IMG/VR virus record: IMGVR_UViG_3300036766_000837
Coordinates: 50,932 to 114,931 of that record
Origin: a virus
Direction: 5' to 3' (one strand)
Length of the DNA stretch: 64,000 nucleotides
In this document: piece by piece, positions 52,729 to 59,178 of the stretch
How positions within the stretch are numbered: the stretch's first letter is position 1
How the letters are laid out: the number at the start of each line of letters is the position of its first letter
Translations under genes and position numbers: made by a program
The notes under the pieces: model-generated
Databases searched by the model: none
What the model saw: the letters and a program-made list of their open reading frames with translations, nothing else
What the model was told of the DNA's origin: nothing

Positions 52729-52932
52729 ATGGTTGAATTCCACGTACTTCCAACTAATGATCTGATTGAACATGAACGCCCAGGAGATGATTGTTTATGC
52801 GGCCCTGATGTTGAGTTCGTTGAGAATGGCGTTGTGATGGTGCATCACTCACTTGATGGGCGAGAACTGCACGATATTCCACAACAATACAAGATTGGTT
52901 TTGGGGTGGATAAAGATGTGGAGGGAGAATAA
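52729..52932 (+). CDS. small conserved phage-type protein
   Basis: This protein of about 67 residues starts at ATG 52729 behind GGGGGAAAAG. It reads VEFHVLPTNDLIEHERPGDDC, then CLCGPDVEFVENG and VHHSLDGRE. The combination of HxxPxxDLxEH, C-x-C and HHSLDGRE is one I recall from many small proteins of siphoviruses of Gram-positive hosts. Function unknown. Confidence 0.7.
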   Translation: MVEFHVLPTNDLIEHERPGDDCLCGPDVEFVENGVVMVHHSLDGRELHDIPQQYKIGFGVDKDVEGE

Positions 52933-53129
52933 TGAAGTGTGAGACATATCTACAACAGACTTGCATCACTGGCGGAAATGACTATCGTACTTGGTGTTCT
53001 ATGTGTGTCAGGCGTGCGATAAAACGCGAGAGAGCTATTTGGACTCTGACTGGTTTCCGTATGCATTGGGCATGGATTGTTGCGTGGTGCCATCACAAAA
53101 TGGTCGTGCAGCCCTTCGAAGGACAATAG
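52932..53129 (+). CDS. small Cys/Trp-rich protein
   Basis: This 65-residue protein starts where the previous one stops. It has four Cys in its N-terminal half and a Trp-rich end (WTLTGFRMHWAWIVAWCHHK). It may bind metal. A competing frame from 52991 overlaps it, but the next gene more likely begins at 53135. Confidence 0.5.
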   Translation: MKCETYLQQTCITGGNDYRTWCSMCVRRAIKRERAIWTLTGFRMHWAWIVAWCHHKMVVQPFEGQ

Positions 53130-53134
53130 AAGGA

Positions 53135-53920
53135 ATGAAAACAAACATTAATCTTGTGGTTCCTCTCTATTGCGGACCTCGTGCTTCTCATCATAGGAAA
53201 TATGCTTTAGATAATACGGTAAATATTAAAACCATAATACAGGAATTGAATATTGTTCCTTACGATCTTTCTCAAATTACATTTGTTATAAATGAATATC
53301 CAGAATCCCCTTCAAATTTTTTAGATGCCATTGATTCTATTCCCCCAAAATTGAGAGACACTGAGGTTGTAGTCTTGCAAAGAGAAAATATCGGTATGTC
53401 TTATGGTGCACTTTCATATGTATATGGTATATATCGACAACAGTTCGACTACTACATATTTTGCGAAGATGATTACATTTTTCCCCAATCTAATTTTGAT
53501 ACAAAATTAGTAGAGATGTTGTCATTTTATAAAAATATAGACAGTTCGTATGGATATCTATGTATGTTGGCAATTCCATGGGGCAATATTCCCTATCATG
53601 TTTCCATTTCTAATGGATTGATTGATTCTGAAAGTTGTGAAAAAGTATGGAAGAAATATGGAGAGTTGCCTAATGCTGCTAAACCAGAACAAATAACATT
53701 TTCCCTAGGGTTTACCTCTGTTGGGGTAAAAATTTGTGATGTTACACAATGGTATAAAGTTGGCTTTATTGATAATCAATTCGGAACATGGTTTGGTAAT
53801 TTGGCAGGAGAATCCTTTTGTACCCCAATAGATTTTTGTAATCCTTCATCATATACACTAGATGAAATTATTGACCCTCCCCAAAATTATCAGGGAAAGG
53901 GGCTTAGGCGATACGATTAG
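53135..53920 (+). CDS. glycosyltransferase-like protein
   Basis: This protein of about 261 residues, taken from ATG 53135, has INLVVPLYCGPRASHHRKYA at the start, VVLQRENIGMSYGALSYVYG in the middle and YYIFCEDDYIFPQSNF with an E-D-D metal site. It ends in ITFSLGFTSVGVKICD. This is the order of a GT-A sugar transferase. It stands apart from the two sugar clusters, between tiny genes, and its AT-rich DNA differs from the GC-rich genes nearby. Donor and acceptor unknown. Confidence 0.62.
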   Translation: MKTNINLVVPLYCGPRASHHRKYALDNTVNIKTIIQELNIVPYDLSQITFVINEYPESPSNFLDAIDSIPPKLRDTEVVVLQRENIGMSYGALSYVYGIYRQQFDYYIFCEDDYIFPQSNFDTKLVEMLSFYKNIDSSYGYLCMLAIPWGNIPYHVSISNGLIDSESCEKVWKKYGELPNAAKPEQITFSLGFTSVGVKICDVTQWYKVGFIDNQFGTWFGNLAGESFCTPIDFCNPSSYTLDEIIDPPQNYQGKGLRRYD

Positions 53921-53950
53921 GACTGTTATAATAAGAGAAAGGGAGAAATC

Positions 53951-54154
53951 ATGTTTAACAAACGCGAACGTGAGGAGAAGCGCAAAAAACGTGATGAATA
54001 TCGGATTTGGCGCCAAGAAGAAAATGAATTCTGGAAATGGCTTTATAAACAGGAACAAAAAGATTATGATGCGGCTGTATCTCGTATGCGCGCCAGATAT
54101 AAGGCGGAACTTAAGAAGGTTCCTTCAAAATTTAGTGATGGTTCTCTTCCATGA
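53951..54154 (+). CDS. small highly charged helical protein
   Basis: This 67-residue protein is almost entirely charged helix (NKREREEKRKKRDEYRIWRQ). GGGAG precedes the ATG. A single coiled coil is likely; it may bind nucleic acid or another protein. Unknown role. Confidence 0.6.
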   Translation: MFNKREREEKRKKRDEYRIWRQEENEFWKWLYKQEQKDYDAAVSRMRARYKAELKKVPSKFSDGSLP

Positions 54155-54171
54155 TTTGCAGACCCGGAGGA

Positions 54172-54294
54172 ATGATGTTTGATATTCTTGAAATTGTTTA
54201 CTTCTGCGAATTTCATGACGAGTATGTTATCGATGATATGGCCCACCATTGGTGTTTTGAGAATGGATTTGTAAGTAGGTGGGAACGTGTTTGA
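54172..54294 (+). CDS. small hypothetical protein
   Basis: A 40-residue frame starts at ATG 54172 behind CGGAGGA. It is acidic with two Cys and several His (IVYFCEFHDEYVIDDMAHHW). It overlaps the next gene by eight bases. Its good ribosome site and tight packing support it. Confidence 0.55.
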   Translation: MMFDILEIVYFCEFHDEYVIDDMAHHWCFENGFVSRWERV

Positions 54295-54427
54295 CCTCAA
54301 TAAATATCGGCAAGAACAATTCTCTAATTATATTCTTAAGGCACGAGAACAGGGCGTTCAGGCGGGTCAAGAGCGCATCGAGCAATTGCGCTACGAGGTT
54401 CTGCTGATGAGAAGAGGCTGGAGATGA
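54287..54427 (+). CDS. small hypothetical protein
   Basis: A 46-residue frame starts at GTG 54287 behind AGGTGGG and ends by ATGA overlap with the next gene. One long amphipathic helix (LNKYRQEQFSNYILKAREQG, then GQERIEQLRYEVLLMRR). Unknown role. Confidence 0.55.
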   Translation: MFDLNKYRQEQFSNYILKAREQGVQAGQERIEQLRYEVLLMRRGWR

Positions 54428-54693
54428 GCGAGGTGGGCTTCGGCTGCTTCGGCAACGAGACTATCACGGTTTGCTCGCCGCGCGGTATTCGCTATCGCGC
54501 CATCCGCTACTGCCGCAAGTGCAAGCGCCGCCGCCGATCTCTGGTGACGCTATTCGACTGGTACGACCCAGGAGTTGAGTGCTGCACCTGCCGCAAGTCG
54601 GGGGCCAAGTGGCGCGAGGAACGCACGACCCGCAAACAAGCGGTCCGTGCCATCTGTGACTGGGCCTTGCTCCAGAAGAAGGAGGAGCCATGA
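54424..54693 (+). CDS. zinc-ribbon protein in GC-rich DNA
   Basis: This 89-residue basic protein has YCRKCKRRRRSLVTLFDWY and CCTCRKSGAKW, a four-Cys ribbon around Arg-rich sequence. It probably binds nucleic acid. The DNA is GC-rich, unlike the gene before it. ATGA overlaps on both sides. Confidence 0.65.
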   Translation: MSEVGFGCFGNETITVCSPRGIRYRAIRYCRKCKRRRRSLVTLFDWYDPGVECCTCRKSGAKWREERTTRKQAVRAICDWALLQKKEEP

Positions 54694-54956
54694 CTGACCC
54701 TCGGCTGGTCACGGACGCGGATGCCGAGGCTATCGGTGCGTCTTTCTCCATCGACACACCTATCTCCTACAAGTATGCGCGCCGCTGCGCTTTCCGACTC
54801 CTCTCCACTCGCGCCGCGCTGATGGAAAAGGCAAGCGCCGTGGTTGGACTTACGCGAGTCGACCCAAGGGAACCTGGTTGGGAGAAGGTAGAGGCGGCCT
54901 CGCTCGCCGAACTTTCTGCCCTCCTCGCCGAACTCCACAGAAAGGAGAAGAAATGA
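54690..54956 (+). CDS. hypothetical helical protein in GC-rich DNA
   Basis: This 88-residue Ala/Glu-rich helical protein (AARRCAFRLLSTRAAL-type helix, SLAELSALLAELHRKEKK at the end) is ATGA-linked with both neighbours. Codon use is strongly GC-biased. Unknown role. Confidence 0.6.
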   Translation: MTDPRLVTDADAEAIGASFSIDTPISYKYARRCAFRLLSTRAALMEKASAVVGLTRVDPREPGWEKVEAASLAELSALLAELHRKEKK

Positions 54957-55303
54957 GAACCATCTTGCGAGACGTAGTTCGACACCCATCATGGTTGGTG
55001 GGATGGTGGTTGGAATGGCCGTGTCGGCACCTTAATTTTTGGCGCCTCCTGTTGTTCGAACCGGGGCAAGGATGGTTACGATGGGGCAAAGATGAACGTT
55101 CGAGTCGGTTGTCTTACATGGAACCGCCTGAGACATATGTTGTCGCGCCGCCCCTTCATCGGCTTGTTTGGAATTTTAGGGGAATTGTGGATTGGTTGCT
55201 AAATCGTGATGGCTTGCGAGATGATGCGCCATTCGATTGGGCCGTCTGCCGTGGGTTCTATCGAGACGAGGACCGCAAACAAAATCTTTGGAGCAGACCA
55301 TGA
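54953..55303 (+). CDS. hypothetical Trp-rich protein
   Basis: This 116-residue protein starts at ATG 54953 by overlap. It is very rich in Trp and Arg (WLVGWWLEWPCRHLNFWRLL) and may associate with membranes, though it is too charged for a clear span. The DNA grades back toward AT-rich. Unknown role. Confidence 0.55.
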   Translation: MRTILRDVVRHPSWLVGWWLEWPCRHLNFWRLLLFEPGQGWLRWGKDERSSRLSYMEPPETYVVAPPLHRLVWNFRGIVDWLLNRDGLRDDAPFDWAVCRGFYRDEDRKQNLWSRP

Positions 55304-55761
55304 AACGTGCTATCCTATTTGTTATTGTTTTATTGGCTAGTTCCCCGATGTATCGTCCACCGGACCCATCTTCAAGAAAACCATCAAAGTCAAAATCTAA
55401 ACCTCACGGTGCAAAATTTTTTGTAGCGATGACCGATGTATATGATGGTTATCCTCTTGCTATTTTTGAAAATGAGTATGAAGCACAACTTTATGTTGAT
55501 GCACGACAAGATGGTGGTTCTGTAGTAGAGGTTCCTTATGTTCCTGCCAGAACATACCCATTACCGAAACGAGTATTTTGTATTGCATTCTCGAAAAATA
55601 ATAAGCCTACCCCTATCATATGGGATTTTGAGGTTGACGCCTGGAATGAACGAGCCAACCCACTTAATGAAGTTATACCTGGCGAAACCATTAGTGGTAC
55701 TGATCCCAATCTAGTCCGTGAGGCAGCTATTGAAGCTGGATACTTTCAGGATAAACGATGA
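55300..55761 (+). CDS. secreted or membrane-anchored hypothetical protein
   Basis: This 153-residue protein starts at ATG 55300 (ATGA). It has a signal-like N-terminus (KRAILFVIVLLASSPMY), a basic Ser/Lys/Pro linker, then a small domain (KFFVAMTDVYDGYPLAIFEN, EAQLYVDARQDGGSVVEVP). It probably acts outside the cytoplasm. Not recognised. Confidence 0.6.
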   Translation: MKRAILFVIVLLASSPMYRPPDPSSRKPSKSKSKPHGAKFFVAMTDVYDGYPLAIFENEYEAQLYVDARQDGGSVVEVPYVPARTYPLPKRVFCIAFSKNNKPTPIIWDFEVDAWNERANPLNEVIPGETISGTDPNLVREAAIEAGYFQDKR

Positions 55762-55943
55762 AAAGATTCATTGCCGCACTTCGTAATCCAAAAAATTATT
55801 TTGGCTCGGCAGCGATGGCGGTTATATTCACTCTTATCTTCCACGGAGGGATGGATATGTGGGCGGAATATACCCTTATAGGATACCCGGTATGGGCATT
55901 CTGTGACGTATGGTTCAATCTTGACGGAAAGGATAAGAAATGA
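55758..55943 (+). CDS. small membrane protein
   Basis: This 61-residue protein has one or two membrane spans (YFGSAAMAVIFTLIFHGG and TLIGYPVWAFCDVWF) and short charged ends. It is ATGA-linked. Could act in superinfection exclusion or lysis timing; this is inference only. Confidence 0.6.
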   Translation: MKRFIAALRNPKNYFGSAAMAVIFTLIFHGGMDMWAEYTLIGYPVWAFCDVWFNLDGKDKK

Positions 55944-56140
55944 TTATTGATGATATGCACTTTGGCCGTCATTGGAACGGTCCTGGAGAATTTGAGAAGG
56001 ATTGTCCATGCCATAAGGCGGAATGCGGGCTTGTTGATATTCCGGTTCAAGAATGTGATCAGCATTGGCCTGGGGTGGCAAAAACAATGCGTTCGATTCA
56101 TGATGCGGCTGATTGTCCCACAAGGAGGAAAGATGAGTGA
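55940..56140 (+). CDS. small Cys/His-rich protein
   Basis: This 66-residue protein contains FEKDCPCHKAECGLVD, ECDQHWP and DAADCP, with six Cys and several His. It probably binds zinc. ATGA overlap at the start; its end overlaps the next gene. Unknown role. Confidence 0.6.
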   Translation: MIIDDMHFGRHWNGPGEFEKDCPCHKAECGLVDIPVQECDQHWPGVAKTMRSIHDAADCPTRRKDE

Positions 56141-56471
56141 GGTGGAAAGGTTGAGGGAATTTGCAGTTCGAGCAAATCAAATGGTCAAAGATTATGAGGA
56201 TGGCAAGAGATATAATATAGCCTTCTCTTGTGGTTGTATGGTTAAATTGGAGGAAGATAGAATTGTTGGGGTATCTGCGGGAAGGGGATGCAACATTGAG
56301 GATGGCGATAATTTGCGTAATCATATGTTAAAGAATAGTGGTTCAGAACTTGGCGAGCGGGCGGCAAAGGTTCTTGCCCCCCATATCAATTCAACCGTTA
56401 TTGATTTCTGTCCAAATGAAGATGAGAGGCGCGCTCTTGAGCAATTCGTTAAATTCTTTAAGGGGGATTGA
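56133..56471 (+). CDS. hypothetical protein
   Basis: This 112-residue protein is taken from ATG 56133, directly behind AAGGAGG. It has a helical start, YNIAFSCGCMVKLEEDRIVG in the middle and a helical end (NEDERRALEQFVKFFKGD). The C-G-C pair may bind metal. Unknown role. Confidence 0.6.
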   Translation: MSEVERLREFAVRANQMVKDYEDGKRYNIAFSCGCMVKLEEDRIVGVSAGRGCNIEDGDNLRNHMLKNSGSELGERAAKVLAPHINSTVIDFCPNEDERRALEQFVKFFKGD

Positions 56472-56662
56472 TGGAAGATTTCGAGAAAGAGATAATAAGA
56501 CGTTCTCTTGAAAATATGAGTAAAGCTACTTCCCGTCTTAAGGGGCTTCTAACTCCCGGTGCGATTACCCAACCCAAGAAGCATGAGGTTCGTACTGAGG
56601 TGAATGAGGCGGGAAGAGTTATTCACTACTATGACGATGGTTCATTCTATTATGAGGATTGA
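56471..56662 (+). CDS. small hypothetical protein
   Basis: This 63-residue protein begins in a TGATG overlap at 56471. Helical start (KEIIRRSLENMSKATSRLKG) and a strand-like end (GRVIHYYDDGSFYYED). Unknown role. Confidence 0.55.
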   Translation: MEDFEKEIIRRSLENMSKATSRLKGLLTPGAITQPKKHEVRTEVNEAGRVIHYYDDGSFYYED

Positions 56663-56664
56663 AT

Positions 56665-56895
56665 ATGAATGCATTTGAATTGGATTTCATCTTGCAAATG
56701 GCAGAAGTTAAGCCCAATTGTCGGGGTAATGATGGTGGTTGTGGGCATGGTCTTGAAGACCACGACTTAGATGACCCAGAGGGACCTTGTAAATTGTGTG
56801 GGTGCCCAGCTTACTTACCAATGTTATGTTCTGGAGAAATAGGATTTGGTCCATGTTCTAAAGTTCTAGACCATATTAGGAGGAGTGTTATATAA
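56665..56895 (+). CDS. small Cys-rich protein
   Basis: This protein of about 76 residues starts at ATG 56665 with GAGG ahead. It has CRGNDGGCGHGLEDHDLDDP and CKLCGCPAYLP, a Cys/His cluster followed by a further Cys pair. A zinc site is likely. Unknown role. Confidence 0.6.
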   Translation: MNAFELDFILQMAEVKPNCRGNDGGCGHGLEDHDLDDPEGPCKLCGCPAYLPMLCSGEIGFGPCSKVLDHIRRSVI

Positions 56896-56932
56896 ATAGA
56901 TTACTTGAGGCATCATACTCGGGAGATGCAAG

Positions 56933-57103
56933 ATGGGCAAAAGGCTGATGAGTGACTTACGTTACTGTGTCATTTGCGACGAGTATTACGAGCCGATGAC
57001 CCGTATCGGAATCTACGCCCAGGTGTGGGATAATGGTAAGGCATGGGCATTTTATCGCTGTGATAATTGTGGAGATAGGTATGCAGAACCATACGAACCC
57101 TGA
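56933..57103 (+). CDS. small zinc-ribbon protein
   Basis: A 56-residue frame starts at ATG 56933, with GGGAG seven bases ahead. YCVICDEYYEPMTRIG and YRCDNCGDRYAEPYEP give a clean four-Cys ribbon. Its end overlaps the next gene by 23 bases. Confidence 0.68.
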   Translation: MGKRLMSDLRYCVICDEYYEPMTRIGIYAQVWDNGKAWAFYRCDNCGDRYAEPYEP

Positions 57104-57236
57104 GTCCAACTGTTACTATATATGTAATACCCATTTTGCGCCAAAATTATACCTGCGATTTTGTACTTGGCCCGTGCGCCCAATATATTTTGATATATAC
57201 GATACCGGCGAAGTTGTCTGGAAACGAAACATATAG
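57081..57236 (+). CDS. small hypothetical protein
   Basis: This 51-residue protein starts at ATG 57081 behind GGAGATAGG. It contains SNCYYICNTHFAPKLYLRFC and ends in DIYDTGEVVWKRNI. It is the last plus-strand gene; its stop is directly followed by a 13-bp palindrome and then a minus-strand terminator. Confidence 0.55.
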   Translation: MQNHTNPESNCYYICNTHFAPKLYLRFCTWPVRPIYFDIYDTGEVVWKRNI

Positions 57237-57247
57237 GAAAGTTTCCT
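57235..57247. repeat. 13-bp palindrome, left border of GC-rich cassette
   Basis: AGGAAAGTTTCCT is a perfect palindrome around a central G and is followed by AA. The same element, with C at the centre, occurs at 59013-59025. The two bracket the GC-rich minus-strand genes. Confidence 0.7.
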
Positions 57248-57263
57248 AACTATCTCAGGTTAC

Positions 57264-57295
57264 AAAAAAAGACCGGGGGATAATCTCCCCCGGTC
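57264..57295 (-). terminator. rho-independent terminator of the GC-rich cassette
   Basis: A 10-bp stem (GACCGGGGGA and complement, loop TAATC, 57271-57295) is followed on the minus strand by seven T (57264-57270). It ends the minus-strand transcript converging on the plus-strand genes. Confidence 0.9.
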
Positions 57296-57323
57296 CCTGA
57301 CCAGAAAGCGTCAAGCTGGGCGG

Positions 57324-57473
57324 CTAGGATTTTCGGGCCGACCCGTTCAGCCAAGCGACACGCGCAGCAGCATCATCCTCTGAGGCATGGTCGGATTCTG
57401 GGTGCCACTTGCCGGTGGGATCGTAGAATCCCACCGTCCACAAACGCGCTTCAGACTTGATGTAGACGTACAT
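57324..57473 (-). CDS. small hypothetical protein
   Basis: A 49-residue frame (MYVYIKSEARLWTVGFYDP, GKWHPESDHASEDDAAARV) reads like a small strand-helix domain. It starts inside the end of the previous gene and stops 29 bases before the terminator. Function unknown. Confidence 0.6.
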   Translation of the reverse strand: MYVYIKSEARLWTVGFYDPTGKWHPESDHASEDDAAARVAWLNGSARKS

Positions 57474-57612
57474 TCTCGGCCCCCTCTCTACCCAGGCTGA
57501 TGCGCCACTCCTGCACTTGCGAAACGGTCAGGCCCGTGTGCATCAGGGCGCGACAGTCGATGCGGAAGCGCATCGGGCATCTTCTACCGTGTTCACACTT
57601 CGGCGTTTTCAT
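57451..57612 (-). CDS. small basic protein
   Basis: A 53-residue frame starts at ATG 57612 behind GGGGAGGAGGGGGAG. It has a Cys/His start (KTPKCEHGRRCPMRFRIDC) with three Cys and a His that may bind zinc, then a helix. Overlaps the next gene by 23 bases. Confidence 0.55.
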   Translation of the reverse strand: MKTPKCEHGRRCPMRFRIDCRALMHTGLTVSQVQEWRISLGREGAENVRLHQV

Positions 57613-57617
57613 CTCCC

Positions 57618-57639
57618 CCTCCTCCCCTCACGCCCCCCG
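57618..57639 (-). repeat. 22-bp direct repeat, copy 1 (stop plus ribosome site module)
   Basis: The 22 bases at 57618-57639 recur exactly at 57912-57933. On the minus strand each copy contains GCGTGA followed by GGGGAGGAGG. At the second copy this is a stop codon and the next ribosome site. Confidence 0.75.
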
Positions 57640-57675
57640 GTCCCGGCCGGGGAGCGTCAAGCTGGGCGGTGGCGG

Positions 57676-57903
57676 TCAGGCCGTCGTCACCGGATCGTTC
57701 AGCGCTTCCGTGTATCCCCGCCCGAGCACCATGACCTCAACAAACTCCTCGACCATTCCCGGCTTGATGTCATACTCCGCTTCTCCGACCTGCTTGCCGG
57801 GCGCATCGGGGTAGGGCGAAACGGACCACTCCCGGACATGTTGCCCGTCGATGTCGATGCCGGTTCTGATGAGACCCGTTCCCCGGATGAAGTGTCGCTC
57901 CAC
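57676..57903 (-). CDS. hypothetical protein
   Basis: This protein of about 75 residues starts at GTG 57903 with GGAGG ahead; GTG 57912 is also open. It is strand-rich and acidic (TGLIRTGIDIDGQHVREW, DIKPGMVEEFVEVMVLGRGY). The duplicated 22-bp ribosome-site segment precedes it. Unknown role. Confidence 0.55.
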   Translation of the reverse strand: MERHFIRGTGLIRTGIDIDGQHVREWSVSPYPDAPGKQVGEAEYDIKPGMVEEFVEVMVLGRGYTEALNDPVTTA

Positions 57904-57911
57904 CTCTCCCA

Positions 57912-57933
57912 CCTCCTCCCCTCACGCCCCCCG
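57912..57933 (-). repeat. 22-bp direct repeat, copy 2
   Basis: Identical to 57618-57639. Here it holds the stop of the small membrane protein gene (TGA 57922-57924) and the ribosome site of the gene at 57903. Confidence 0.75.
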
Positions 57934-58026
57934 TTCTTTGCACGACCGCCAGAACACGATGAGGCCCAAGAATATCCATATCCCGATGATGGCCCATGAT
58001 GCTGCGACCAGCACGTAGGGAATCAT
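57922..58026 (-). CDS. very small membrane protein
   Basis: A 34-residue frame starts by ATGA overlap at 58026. Residues 3-27 form one membrane span (YVLVAASWAIIGIWIFLGLI), followed by a basic tail. Small single-span phage proteins often act in lysis control or exclusion; the role here is unknown. Confidence 0.65.
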   Translation of the reverse strand: MIPYVLVAASWAIIGIWIFLGLIVFWRSCKERGA

Positions 58027-58220
58027 CGCGCGCCTCGTTCTATCTCATCAAGTGATGGACAACGAGCCGCACGACCGTCTACCACGTCGAGCCCGCGTCG
58101 ATTCTTTGTAATGCTTGCGGCCTCAAGTCTGACCCTGCTCTTTCTTTCCGAAAAAGTTGGGCCATCGTACCAGGATGCGAACATAGCCGTTTTACCGATA
58201 ACTATTCGATACCCTGTCAT
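58023..58220 (-). CDS. hypothetical protein
   Basis: This 65-residue protein is taken from ATG 58220 behind GGGGGAG; the frame opens further up to 58262, inside the inverted repeat. Short strands (TGYRIVIGKTAMFASWYDGP), then basic helical sequence. ATGA overlap with the next gene. Unknown role. Confidence 0.5.
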   Translation of the reverse strand: MTGYRIVIGKTAMFASWYDGPTFSERKSRVRLEAASITKNRRGLDVVDGRAARCPSLDEIERGAR

Positions 58221-58238
58221 AACTCCCCCGTTCAGTCT

Positions 58239-58266
58239 GCAATCCCGATAGGGGACTCGCATCTTG
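58239..58266. repeat. 28-bp perfect inverted repeat, left copy
   Basis: These 28 bases are the exact reverse complement of 58801-58828. Both copies read outward as CAAGATGCGAGTCCCC... from the enclosed gene. Together they flank one gene (58306-58782). Confidence 0.9.
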
Positions 58267-58305
58267 TTGGATGGATAGCTGATTATTGACTTGCTTTGCT
58301 TGATG

Positions 58306-58782
58306 CTACTTCTTTGCGCCCACCTTCCTGGTCGTGGTGGACTTCTTACGAGTTACTTTCGCGGTCACTTCCGACTTCGCGGGTCGGGCCGGAACCTTGA
58401 CTTTCGGAGCCGACTTCGACATCACGATGACCGGAACCTCGTTTCCTTCGGCGTCTTTGAACCGAAGGATTGTGAAACTTGCCTCGTGGTCCCCACGGCC
58501 TAGCCTTGCGACTTCGTTGGCCGCTCCGGGCGTCAAGGGCCGCCCGTTCGATCCACCGTGCCGAGTTAGCTCGATGGGACATACCTTTGCCTCATTGGGG
58601 AGCATCGGCAAAGACCCGTCTTCTAGCTGCAACAGGTCCTCTACCTTCCCCACCTTGCCCACGACGATCTTCGTGGGAACGTCGGCCGTCGAAAGCTTGA
58701 GGCTTCCTACGGTCTGTTCCACCCACAAGCGAACGGCCGACTTGGGCCGTCCACGCTTGAGCTGGCCTAGTATGCGTGCCAT
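58306..58782 (-). CDS. Lys-rich DNA-binding-like protein inside inverted repeats
   Basis: This 158-residue protein starts at ATG 58782 behind AAAGGTG; the frame is open to 58803. The N-terminal part is basic (RILGQLKRGRPKSAVRLWVE), the middle is a small strand-rich domain (TILRFKDAEGNEVPVIVMS). The last 35 residues are a Lys/Ala/Pro/Thr tail (SAPKVKVPARPAKSEVTAKV, KKSTTTRKVGAKK) like the tails of HU- or histone H1-type proteins. It may bind DNA. GC-rich DNA and flanking inverted repeats suggest recent gain. Confidence 0.65.
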   Translation of the reverse strand: MARILGQLKRGRPKSAVRLWVEQTVGSLKLSTADVPTKIVVGKVGKVEDLLQLEDGSLPMLPNEAKVCPIELTRHGGSNGRPLTPGAANEVARLGRGDHEASFTILRFKDAEGNEVPVIVMSKSAPKVKVPARPAKSEVTAKVTRKKSTTTRKVGAKK

Positions 58783-58800
58783 CTTGACACCTTTCCACGT

Positions 58801-58828
58801 CAAGATGCGAGTCCCCTATCGGGATTGC
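58801..58828. repeat. 28-bp perfect inverted repeat, right copy
   Basis: Exact reverse complement of 58239-58266. It lies just upstream of the start of the enclosed gene. Confidence 0.9.
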
Positions 58829-58887
58829 TTGTGCAGCGCTTGCCTAGCTGCATTGCATACCGGATTAGTAGTCCCGTTCGGGCCGTT

Positions 58888-58949
58888 CCGGTGATGGCCC
58901 TCTGACGGCCGAATCACCGGCGGCTAGCCGGGGTGCTTTCGCACACCCC
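58888..58949 (-). other. two GC-rich hairpins in the leader of the Lys-rich protein gene
   Basis: CCGGTGAT (58888-58895) pairs with ATCACCGG (58913-58920), with an inner GGCC/GGCC stem. GGGGTG (58930-58935) pairs with CACCCC (58944-58949). Neither is followed by a T run, so they are RNA or DNA structures rather than terminators. Confidence 0.6.
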
Positions 58950-59012
58950 AAGCGTAGTCACTCGCGCGGCCGATTGCAAGTCTTTTTCCGTAACCGTTCA
59001 CGTGGCCTAGAC

Positions 59013-59025
59013 AGGAAACTTTCCT
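59013..59025. repeat. 13-bp palindrome, right border of GC-rich cassette
   Basis: AGGAAACTTTCCT followed by AA, the partner of 57235-57247. AT-rich DNA begins directly to its right. Confidence 0.7.
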
Positions 59026-59178
59026 AATCATTGCGATTGTAGCAATACAATCAGCCCGTAAGAATGCTCAAGATTTATTGAATCAAACATTGGCCCAAAT
59101 AAATGGGCAAAAAAGATTATAATGATTGATTATAATTTTGGCCCATAGATTGCCGCGCGGGTTTATGGGTTGAGATTA

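Noticed and set aside
53862-54182. 106-codon frame overlapping the small charged protein
   Set aside because: It lacks a ribosome site and overlaps the end of the glycosyltransferase-like gene; the 53951-54154 frame has GGGAG and a convincing helix.
57770-57997. 75-codon minus-strand frame with Gly/Arg/His-rich product
   Set aside because: It overlaps two better frames with good starts (57676-57903 and 57922-58026) and reads as low-complexity shadow.
58334-58894. 186-codon plus-strand frame opposite the Lys-rich protein gene
   Set aside because: The minus-strand frame has a ribosome site, a sensible domain and a histone-like tail; the plus frame is Ser/Arg-rich shadow sequence.
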